From Paenibacillus catalpae (GTDB taxonomy: Bacteria > Bacillota > Bacilli > Paenibacillales > Paenibacillaceae): a stretch of DNA of 64,000 nt. The notes beneath the pieces are model-generated. The model ran no database searches. It was given only the letters and a program-made list of their open reading frames with translations, and was not told where the DNA came from. Numbering within the stretch: the stretch's first letter is position 1; the number at the start of each line of letters is the position of its first letter. Shown one piece after another: positions 34,766 through 41,818 of this stretch. The translations under genes were made by a program, and so were the position numbers. Location: positions 1,054,001 through 1,118,000 of the forward strand of contig NZ_FOMT01000001.1 of NCBI RefSeq assembly GCF_900112695.1, given 5' to 3'.

Positions 34766-35611
34766 ATGTTTTCGGAAAAATATTTGGCTGAGCTGACCAA
34801 TGTGTCGGTTAAGCCGCTTACATATGGGGAGCAAATGAAAGTCCAGCCTTATCTGCTCAAGGATATCTCAATATCCATTGCGGAAGGGGAATGGATGAAC
34901 CTGATAGGACGTAATGGAAGCGGGAAAAGCACGCTGGCCAGGCTCATCGCCGGGTTTGGTGCATGGCATGCGGAAGGCAAGTTTTACAAAGACCAGTCCC
35001 GATTCGTGACGGGGCAGGTTCCGATCGTGTTGCAGCAGCCTGACGCTTCTATGGTTGGATCAACGCCGTGGGAAGACGTGGTGATGATGCTGGAGCAGCA
35101 TGGTGTAGAAGGAATGCGAATTGCCGGTATAGCTGAAAATGCTCTTCGTCAGACCGGTCTTCATGCACGGATGCATCAGCCTGTAGAGACTTTATCCGGC
35201 GGGCAAAAGCAGCTGACAGCTATTGCGGGATGTCTGGCGGTGCAGTCGCCGATGCTGATTCTTGATGAAGTGACCGCCATGCTTGACCCGGAAGCCTGTA
35301 TTCATGTAATGGATAAGGTAAGGGAGCTGAACAACGGCGGAGTAACCGTCATTTGGATTACGCAGAAGCTGGAGGAGCTTGCCCCTGGCGACCGCGTTGT
35401 GGCTTTGGAGCAAGGAGAGCTGCGTTTTGACGGAGAAGCCGAAAAGCTGTTTGAACGGCAGGTTATGAGCGGCCTTAGTCCTTGTGAAGAGCTTGGCTTT
35501 ACGGCCCCTTATGTAATTCAGACCGCATGGGAGCTTGAGGCGCTGGGAGTAAACCTGCGACCGATCCCTATGACTCCGGAGATGCTGGCTAAGGCGGTGA
35601 CGCCGCTATGA
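34766..35611 (+). CDS. ecfA: Energy-coupling factor transporter ATPase (EcfA)
   Basis: ABC ATPase of 281 residues: Walker A GRNGSGKST (48-56), Q-loop near VLQQPD, signature LSGGQ (143-147), and Walker B with LILDEVTAMLDP, whose LDP ending is characteristic of EcfA proteins. ATG 34766 behind GAAGAGG. It overlaps the next gene by four bases (ATGA). Under the BirA operator, so it probably powers biotin uptake by BioY. Confidence 0.92.
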   Translation: MFSEKYLAELTNVSVKPLTYGEQMKVQPYLLKDISISIAEGEWMNLIGRNGSGKSTLARLIAGFGAWHAEGKFYKDQSRFVTGQVPIVLQQPDASMVGSTPWEDVVMMLEQHGVEGMRIAGIAENALRQTGLHARMHQPVETLSGGQKQLTAIAGCLAVQSPMLILDEVTAMLDPEACIHVMDKVRELNNGGVTVIWITQKLEELAPGDRVVALEQGELRFDGEAEKLFERQVMSGLSPCEELGFTAPYVIQTAWELEALGVNLRPIPMTPEMLAKAVTPL

Positions 35612-37335
35612 CAGGGGATTGGAAGCTGAAGCAGGTAGCAGTTGCTGCTCCTAACGAACCGGAGAAGGAGCTGCTTAGCGGTATTAATCTTACCTTCCGC
35701 AAAGGAGCTGTTACCTTGCTGATTGGTCATAACGGTTCGGGCAAATCAACCTTACTGGAGACATTAGCCGGATTAAGACGCTTGTCTGGCGGGCAGATCG
35801 ATCAAGGAAGTGAACCGCTCTGGCAAAGCGGGGGGAAAAAGCAAAGGTTAAACAAGACGATAGTGATGAATACCGGCATTGCTTTGCAGCAATCGGAATC
35901 GCAATGGTTTGCTTCAACGGTTAAGGAAGAGTTCGAATATTCTTTAAGACCCTATTCCGCAGGAGCAGAGGAAAGGGAGAGAAGGATCGCGGATGCGATG
36001 GAGCAGGCAGGGTTGCCATCGGAGCTGCTGGAGCGCGATCCCTGGACGCTTAGCGGCGGGCAGCAGCGAAGGCTTGCCATGGCATGCCTCTTGGCATGCG
36101 AGCCGGAATGGCTGCTGCTCGACGAGCCGACGGCGGGGTTAGACGCCGACGGCATCCGCCGCTTGTGCGCGATCCTGGACGCGCACAGGGCGGCGGGGCG
36201 CGGAGCGGTCGTAGCAACGCACGACCTCGACGCGCTGCTGCCGCTCGCGGACGAAGTCGCCGTGATCGCCGGCGGCACCGTCCGCGAAGCGGCTCCCGCG
36301 GCCTCGTGGGCGGAGACACACGCCCACGAGGCCGCCGCGCCGCAGGCGCAGCGCGCGCAGGCGCAGCGCGCGCTGGCGCAGCTGCGCGCGGCAGGCTTTG
36401 CGCCGCCGGCTTCGCCAAGCGGCGCGCCTTGGCCGGCGCCGCGCGAGCTCGCGGCGCTGTTGGCGGCGCAGCGCGCCGCCAACGGCTCAAGGACGGCGGA
36501 ACGCCCGTCCTTGCAAGCCGCCGCTGCAGCAGCTGCACAAACCTCAGCAGCTGCTGCAGCGGCCCGGGAGCCGCAAGCTGCGCCCGCCGCGGCTCCAAAT
36601 TCAAACCGCCGGCTCGCTTCGCGGTTTGATCCGCGGGCGCTTATCGCCGCGTACTTGCTGCTCGCCACAACCATCCTGCTCCAGCACAGCTGGGCGGGGC
36701 TTGCCGTCGGAGCCGCAATATCACTGGCGGTGTTCATCCCGCTGCGGGCACAAATAAGGCCCTGGATGAAAGCCATCCGGGCCTACGTGATCATGACAGC
36801 CATTATTGCTTTTATTGCGGGTTTGCATCTGAGTCCGTTCTCTTTTGACTGGGATCCGGCGCTGCAAACCATTCAGCGCTTCAGCGGCCTTATACTCGTC
36901 ATGATGCTTGGCTTGCCGCTTATGGCGCTTGTGACGCCGCTGCGCGTCCAGCGCAGCCTGGAGCAAACCTTCGGCTGGCTGAACCGTTTTAAAGTACCGG
37001 TGATGTCCGTCGCTCTAACGGTTACCTTAATCTTCCGCTTTATTCCGCTGCTCGCAGGGGAATGGGGACGTTACGTCAAGATTGCCCATGCGCGCGGCAA
37101 GGCAACAACACCTGTTGGCTCGCTTCCGTTTCGGATGCTGCTGCCCGCGATGGTGCCCTACATCCGTTCCATCCTGCGTATGGCGGAGCAAATGGCCGAT
37201 GCGCTGGAAGCACGCGGGATCGGCCATCCTTTAGCAAAGCCAACGCAGGGCCTCCGGCTGCGGTTCGGCAGGGAGGATGTTCTCATCATCCTGGCAGCTG
37301 CCGCTGCTGCAGTCTTGCTTTTATTAATTAAGTGA
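35608..37335 (+). CDS. ecfA-ecfT: Fused energy-coupling ATPase and transmembrane protein (EcfA2-EcfT)
   Basis: 575-residue fusion of the second ECF ATPase with the T component. Residues 1-225: ABC ATPase with Walker A GHNGSGKST (40-48), LSGGQ (148-152) and Walker B LLLDEP (169-174). Residues about 226-333: a low-complexity linker rich in Ala, Arg, Pro and Gln, encoded by very GC-rich DNA (about 36120-36620). Residues about 334-575: EcfT with its membrane helices and the two ARG coupling motifs (495-497 and 535-537). The frame is continuous, and both domains keep their key motifs, so a sequencing frameshift need not be invoked. Confidence 0.9.
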   Translation: MTGDWKLKQVAVAAPNEPEKELLSGINLTFRKGAVTLLIGHNGSGKSTLLETLAGLRRLSGGQIDQGSEPLWQSGGKKQRLNKTIVMNTGIALQQSESQWFASTVKEEFEYSLRPYSAGAEERERRIADAMEQAGLPSELLERDPWTLSGGQQRRLAMACLLACEPEWLLLDEPTAGLDADGIRRLCAILDAHRAAGRGAVVATHDLDALLPLADEVAVIAGGTVREAAPAASWAETHAHEAAAPQAQRAQAQRALAQLRAAGFAPPASPSGAPWPAPRELAALLAAQRAANGSRTAERPSLQAAAAAAAQTSAAAAAAREPQAAPAAAPNSNRRLASRFDPRALIAAYLLLATTILLQHSWAGLAVGAAISLAVFIPLRAQIRPWMKAIRAYVIMTAIIAFIAGLHLSPFSFDWDPALQTIQRFSGLILVMMLGLPLMALVTPLRVQRSLEQTFGWLNRFKVPVMSVALTVTLIFRFIPLLAGEWGRYVKIAHARGKATTPVGSLPFRMLLPAMVPYIRSILRMAEQMADALEARGIGHPLAKPTQGLRLRFGREDVLIILAAAAAAVLLLLIK

Positions 37336-37347
37336 ATTAATAATTAA

Positions 37348-38532
37348 TCACCTTAATTGTTTCGCTCTTTTCCGGTCAGAGCTGTAGTAGACCAGACATA
37401 ACACGGCGGCGATGAAGCCAAATACACCGCCAAGCGCGAACCCGCTGTTTAATCCCCAGCCTTCGTTCAGCCAGCCTGCTAGGAACGGCCCAGCGAACAT
37501 TCCTGCCGCATATACCGCCTGGTACAATCCCATGGCGGTAGCCCGGCCGGGAGGATCCACGTCCCGGATGGCAAGACCAAGAAGCAGAGGGATATGCAGC
37601 CCCTGAGCGAAGCCGTTTACCACTTGCGTAAGCATGAGAATCCAGATGGAATGCACATAGCAGATCGAGACGGTACAGATGGCGCTCAGGATAAAGCCTA
37701 CGCCAATCGTTGTCCAGTTCCCGAAGCGTGGAGCAAACCAGCTTGCCGTAAACATGGAAGCGAGGGCATGAGGCGCCATAAAGGCAAATACGAGCAGAGT
37801 AAGCTCGAGTCCGCTGCTGCCCATGGCCTCCGCTTTTAACGGCGTAAACCCGAACATCGTAATAAACAGCACGCAATGGGCCAGCAAAGACAGCAGGGCC
37901 ACCTGCAATAGCAGCTTCGTGCGGATTACGCTTTGAATCATGGAGAACGATATGCCGCTCCGCTCATGAAGCGGTTTGGCCGGTTCGTGAATAACAAGCG
38001 CAAGCAAGAGGCCAATTCCTCCGATCACCGCCCCCAGCACAAACGGAGCATCCGCTCCAATTCCATCCGACATCCAGCCGCTTAACAGCATGCCGATCAT
38101 CTGGCCGGATACGGTCATCACACTGATATTTCCCATTGCTTTAGTCGCATCCTCAGCCGCAAAATAATTCGCATACATGACCGTAAAAGCGACCCAGGTC
38201 GACGCGCATAACCCGGCCATCGCACGGCCAGCCAGAGGCCATAACCAGCTTCCCGGAATGATGAACAAGAGACAGCTGATACTGGCAGCGAGCATGCCGA
38301 GAAGGATAAACGGCTTTCTTTTTCCCCACCGGTCTGACAGCATCCCAAGCGGAAAACGGATTAACAATTGGACGAATCCGTAGCTTCCAAGCACAATCCC
38401 GATCAGGTCAAGCGACAGTCCCCTGGTGCTCAGATAGGGCGACAATGTCGGCACGTACGTATACATCGAAATCCAGAACAATAACGTTACCGTCATAAAA
38501 AGTAGTCGCTGTGACCGTGTTGATGGTTCCAT
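37348..38532 (-). CDS. Major facilitator superfamily transporter
   Basis: About 394 residues with twelve predicted membrane helices and the MFS loop motif GMLSDRWGKRKPF between helices 2 and 3. Drug/sugar exporter-like; substrate unknown. ATG at 38532 (MEPSTRSQ) is preferred over 38550 because GGGAGG lies eight bases before it. Convergent with the ecf fusion gene; only a dozen bases separate the stops. Confidence 0.88.
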   Translation of the reverse strand: MEPSTRSQRLLFMTVTLLFWISMYTYVPTLSPYLSTRGLSLDLIGIVLGSYGFVQLLIRFPLGMLSDRWGKRKPFILLGMLAASISCLLFIIPGSWLWPLAGRAMAGLCASTWVAFTVMYANYFAAEDATKAMGNISVMTVSGQMIGMLLSGWMSDGIGADAPFVLGAVIGGIGLLLALVIHEPAKPLHERSGISFSMIQSVIRTKLLLQVALLSLLAHCVLFITMFGFTPLKAEAMGSSGLELTLLVFAFMAPHALASMFTASWFAPRFGNWTTIGVGFILSAICTVSICYVHSIWILMLTQVVNGFAQGLHIPLLLGLAIRDVDPPGRATAMGLYQAVYAAGMFAGPFLAGWLNEGWGLNSGFALGGVFGFIAAVLCLVYYSSDRKRAKQLR

Positions 38533-38682
38533 TCTTGCTACCTCCCTCATATAAATCTACTTTATAAGACATGCCTTACACCTGTCACGGATATTTTTGC
38601 GGCCCAGGTAACTTTCTTCCGGGCGTTGACGTTATAGGTGTTGGTTATGTTGAATTCCTATTTCTTCAAGGGGTGCAAGGGA

Positions 38683-39219
38683 ATGGATATGCAACTAACC
38701 AGAAAGACCAAGGTGCTGAGGGAGCTGAGAGAGTGGCTGATCTCGATTATAGCCGCCACCGTTATCGCTTTGTTGTTCCAAAACTATGTTTACGCACAAG
38801 CGGAAGTACATAATATCTCGATGCAAAAAACGCTTGCAGAAGGCCAGCGCCTGATCGAGGACAAATGGTCCTACCGCTTCAATCAGCCGGAGCATGGAGA
38901 TATCGTGATTATCCATGGACCGGAAAGCCCCTTGCGCCTAGTAAAAAGAGTAATTGGCCTGCCCGGCGATGTTCTTGATGTCCGGGATGGAGAAGTGTAT
39001 TTGAACGGACAGCTGCTATCGGAGCCTTACGCGGAAGGAATGACTATGCCGCTCGGGATGCAATTCCCGTACACGGTTGCCCCTAGGCAGTTGTTTGTTC
39101 TGGGAGACAACCGGGAGCATAGCGCGGACAGCCGGACCATTGGGCCGATCGCCTTCTCCAGCATTGAAGGAAAAGCCGTGTACCGGATATGGCCTCTGAA
39201 CAAATTTGGAATTCTGTGA
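38683..39219 (+). CDS. sipS: Type I signal peptidase
   Basis: Membrane-anchored S26 peptidase, 178 residues, cleaving signal peptides of exported proteins. One N-terminal membrane helix (about 18-36), nucleophile Ser46 in HNISMQKTL, base Lys88 in RLVKRVIGLPGD, and the conserved GDNREHSADSR box. The Ser box has Lys where most family members have Pro (SMxPT). ATG 38683 follows AAGGGG at nine bases; an upstream in-frame ATG exists at 38638. Next gene (VanW) is 15 bases downstream. Confidence 0.9.
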   Translation: MDMQLTRKTKVLRELREWLISIIAATVIALLFQNYVYAQAEVHNISMQKTLAEGQRLIEDKWSYRFNQPEHGDIVIIHGPESPLRLVKRVIGLPGDVLDVRDGEVYLNGQLLSEPYAEGMTMPLGMQFPYTVAPRQLFVLGDNREHSADSRTIGPIAFSSIEGKAVYRIWPLNKFGIL

Positions 39220-39234
39220 AGGGAGAAAGGGAAG

Positions 39235-40056
39235 TTGAACAATCTTATGCGTCATCGTCCGATCAAACGCTCATACCTGCGCCTGATGGCAGGGAAATGG
39301 TGGTTTACGAATAAAAGGCGGGTTAAATGGCTGTTCAGCAAAAGCAAGCTGGCACGGATAAACAAGGAGCTTTCATTGCCTTATGTTGTTTTTACGCATG
39401 CAACCCCATTGATGAGACCGCTGCGGAACGTGGAGATGTGGCTGCAGACGAATAAGGTAATGAATTTGCGCCTCGCGGCAGCAAAGCTGAACGGCATCGT
39501 CCTGATGCCCGGTGAAACCTTCTCCTATTGGCGTGCGATTGGCAAACCCACGAGGCGGAAAGGGTATGTAGACGGCATGGTTTTATTTTATGGCGGCTAC
39601 AAATCGGGAGTGGGCGGAGGATTGTGCCAGATGTCCAATCTGATCTACTGGATGACGCTGCATACGCCGCTGCAGGTTATGGAACGGCATCGCCACAGCT
39701 ATGATGTGTTTCCGGATGCAGGACGTACACAGCCTTTCGGGAGCGGTGCAACCTGTGCCTATAATTATCTGGATCTTCAGATTCATAATCCAACCGGCGA
39801 GCCTTATCAATTAGTGGTGGGGCTGACGGAAGATAAGCTGGTCGGGGAATGGCGCTCATCCTTGCCGGTGAAATACCGGTATGAGGTCGTTGAGAAGGAC
39901 CACCGGATTGAACTTAAGCCATGGGGCGGTTATGTACGAAGCAATGCGATCTATCGCCGGAAATATGAGCTGGAGGAAGGCGGTTTGCTAGGCGAGGAGT
40001 TTATCACAGGCAACGAAGCCGTTATGATGTACGCCCCCATGCTGGAGCCGGTGTGA
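39235..40056 (+). CDS. VanW family protein
   Basis: 273-residue protein with the VanW core (PGETFSYWRAIGKPTRRKGYVDG ... GVGGGLCQMSNLIYW ... HRHSYDVFP). VanW accompanies some vancomycin-resistance clusters and is common in Firmicute envelopes, but its biochemical role is unknown; no resistance genes are nearby. TTG 39235 with ribosome site GGGAGAAAGGG. No clear signal peptide. Likely co-transcribed with the signal peptidase gene. Confidence 0.9.
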   Translation: MNNLMRHRPIKRSYLRLMAGKWWFTNKRRVKWLFSKSKLARINKELSLPYVVFTHATPLMRPLRNVEMWLQTNKVMNLRLAAAKLNGIVLMPGETFSYWRAIGKPTRRKGYVDGMVLFYGGYKSGVGGGLCQMSNLIYWMTLHTPLQVMERHRHSYDVFPDAGRTQPFGSGATCAYNYLDLQIHNPTGEPYQLVVGLTEDKLVGEWRSSLPVKYRYEVVEKDHRIELKPWGGYVRSNAIYRRKYELEEGGLLGEEFITGNEAVMMYAPMLEPV

Positions 40057-40132
40057 GTCATGTATGCTTGCCCCTTTGTACAGCCACACTAACAGGAGAC
40101 GGACGTGAAAATGTGGAATGCGAGGTGGCTTA

Positions 40133-40459
40133 ATGGCAAACATGATAAGAACACCATTGATCTATATGATTTTAGTCGCCTTTATGGGATTTGCAGCTCC
40201 TTCGGCTGTGCACGCAGAACCTTCCTACGCCAAGTACGGCAGGGTAGCGATGCAGGAAGCGGCTAACCAATATCCGGATGCCGATATCATCGACTACAAA
40301 TATGAGGGACGTTTTGCTGCGGCTGGCTCGAATTCCGAAGAGCGGTTCAGGTTGTGGCTTAGAGGAGCGGGGTCGGAGTTTGGCGTACGGGTCCGCGTCA
40401 TTGTGACTGCAGATACAGGCGATGTGAGAGATGTTCAGTTGGAGGAAATTCGGCCATAG
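40133..40459 (+). CDS. Secreted DUF3889 protein (YqzG/YhdC family)
   Basis: Small exported protein of about 108 residues: signal peptide (MIRTPLIYMILVAFMGFAAP with cleavage after AVHA), then a PepSY-like small domain (YAKYGRVAMQEAANQYPDAD ... FGVRVRVIVTADTGDVRDVQ), matching the YqzG/YhdC family. ATG 40133 has ribosome site GAGGTGG; an ATG five codons upstream is possible. Function unknown. Confidence 0.8.
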   Translation: MANMIRTPLIYMILVAFMGFAAPSAVHAEPSYAKYGRVAMQEAANQYPDADIIDYKYEGRFAAAGSNSEERFRLWLRGAGSEFGVRVRVIVTADTGDVRDVQLEEIRP

Positions 40460-40559
40460 TCTGCTCCTTTTAGTTTGGTGCTAAATGAAACGTTTATTAG
40501 AGTTGTGACGTATCACTTTTTATAATCTGTTTCAATATTTCCGGGAGGGGGTAACTATC

Positions 40560-40871
40560 ATGTTAGTAACAACAACAGCAACGATTGAAGGACATCCGAT
40601 TGTCGAGTATTCAGGAATTGTAACGGGCGAAGCGATTATGGGGGCCAACGTTGTCCGCGACTTTTTCGCCTCCATTACAGATATTGTGGGCGGACGTTCC
40701 GGCGCTTACGAGAGCAAGCTGAAGGAAGCAAGAGATGTTGCTTTTGCCGAAATGAAAAATCAGGCTTCCCGGCTTGGGGCAAATGCCATTGTTGGCATCG
40801 ACATTGACTACGAGGTTGTGCGCGACGGTATGCTGATGGTTGCCGTAAGCGGTACGGCTGTCCGAATTTAA
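40560..40871 (+). CDS. UPF0145 heavy-metal-binding domain protein (YbjQ family)
   Basis: 103-residue protein of the YbjQ/YdfR family ([42 protein letters not shown]). The family forms a pentameric beta-barrel, is sometimes labelled heavy-metal-binding, and has no established function. Strong ribosome site GGGAGGGGGT. Preceded by a perfect TATAAT at 40521-40526 and followed by a terminator, so probably a single-gene unit. Confidence 0.9.
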   Translation: MLVTTTATIEGHPIVEYSGIVTGEAIMGANVVRDFFASITDIVGGRSGAYESKLKEARDVAFAEMKNQASRLGANAIVGIDIDYEVVRDGMLMVAVSGTAVRI

Positions 40872-40885
40872 TAACAAGAAGAGAG

Positions 40886-40918
40886 AGAAGCTTCTGATTG
40901 CCGGGAGGCTTCTTTTTC
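40886..40918 (+). terminator. Terminator after the UPF0145 gene
   Basis: AGAAGCTTCT (40886-40895) pairs with GGGAGGCTTCT (40903-40913) including two G-U pairs, then TTTTC. Confidence 0.75.
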
Positions 40919-40980
40919 GTTACAATTCTTAGAGAAAGCCGTGCGGACTTATAGGTTATGACAGAGAGGCGGGATCAGGC

Positions 40981-41361
40981 GTGGAATACATGTCCTCATT
41001 AGTGGAACAGCGCATCCAGGAAGCGATGGCAAAGGGTGAGTTCGATAACCTGCAAGGAAAAGGCCAGCCGCTTGAGCTGGAGGATAACTCGCATGTACCG
41101 GAGGAGCTTCGGGTCGCCTACAAGCTTCTAAGCAACGCCGGAATGATCCCGGAAGAGATGGTTGTGAAGAAGGAAATCGTCAGCCTCCGCGATATGATTC
41201 GCCTATGCCAGAATCCGGATGAACAAGCTGTCCTCAAGAAGAAGCTGACCGAGAAAGAGCTGAGATACAAAATGCTCATGGATGCCCGCGGGCTGCAGCA
41301 ATCACCGGTTTTTCAGCAATATGAGTCGAAGATCCTGAAGAAATTCGAAGGAGTGGAATGA
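40981..41361 (+). CDS. DUF1992 protein (DnaJ-homologue subfamily C28 conserved domain)
   Basis: 126-residue basic/acidic helical protein. The stretch VEQRIQEAMAKGEFDNLQGK followed by GQPLELEDNSHVPEELRVAY is the DUF1992 signature. GTG start at 40981 with GAGAGGCGG upstream. It ends one base before the GTG of the rhodanese gene, so the two are translated together. Function unknown. Confidence 0.88.
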   Translation: MEYMSSLVEQRIQEAMAKGEFDNLQGKGQPLELEDNSHVPEELRVAYKLLSNAGMIPEEMVVKKEIVSLRDMIRLCQNPDEQAVLKKKLTEKELRYKMLMDARGLQQSPVFQQYESKILKKFEGVE

Positions 41362-41362
41362 A

Positions 41363-41671
41363 GTGTATCCAGAGATTACACCAGCAGAAGTAGAAGAGCG
41401 CCTGAAGAACGGCGAGAAGTTGCACCTCATTGATGTGCGTGAAGACGATGAATGGGAAGCGGGACATATCGGGGAAGCGGTCAGCCTGCCGCTCTCGCAG
41501 TTCGGGGAGCGTTATGAAGAGCTGCCGAAGGAAGAAGCGCTTATTCTGGTCTGCCGCAGCGGCGGACGCAGCGGACGAGCTTGTGACTTCCTTCATGCGC
41601 AAGGCTACAACGTTACCAATATGACAGGCGGCATGCTTGCTTGGAACGGCGAGGTCGCATACGGCAAATAA
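41363..41671 (+). CDS. Rhodanese-like sulfurtransferase
   Basis: Single-domain rhodanese of 102 residues with active-site Cys in LVCRSGGRSGRAC and the upstream LIDVREDDEWEAGHI motif. Handles persulfide sulfur. GTG start at 41363 directly after the DUF1992 stop. Strong terminator follows. No molybdopterin or thiosulfate genes adjoin. Confidence 0.92.
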   Translation: MYPEITPAEVEERLKNGEKLHLIDVREDDEWEAGHIGEAVSLPLSQFGERYEELPKEEALILVCRSGGRSGRACDFLHAQGYNVTNMTGGMLAWNGEVAYGK

Positions 41672-41678
41672 GGATAAA

Positions 41679-41722
41679 GCGTGCTTAATGGAGGAAAGTG
41701 CCTCCATGGCACGCTTTTTTTT
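41679..41722 (+). terminator. Rho-independent terminator after rhodanese gene
   Basis: GCGTGC (41679-41684) pairs with GCACGC (41709-41714), with an inner TGGAGG/CCTCCA helix, then eight T. Confidence 0.92.
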
Positions 41723-41818
41723 ATGCCAAGGTTTTAAGCATGGTCATCCCATTCGAGTCATATAAATTAACGCAGGAGCTTGTTCGATGGCAGCAAATGG
41801 ACAAGCGGAAGGCGGGTG

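Noticed and set aside
35952..36776. 274-codon minus-strand frame and several plus-strand frames in the GC-rich part of the ecf fusion
   Set aside because: High GC removes stop codons in all frames; the products are low-complexity Ala/Arg with no domain.
37324..37358. AT-rich partial palindrome between the convergent ecf fusion and MFS genes
   Set aside because: Pairing is interrupted and A/T only; not convincing as a terminator.
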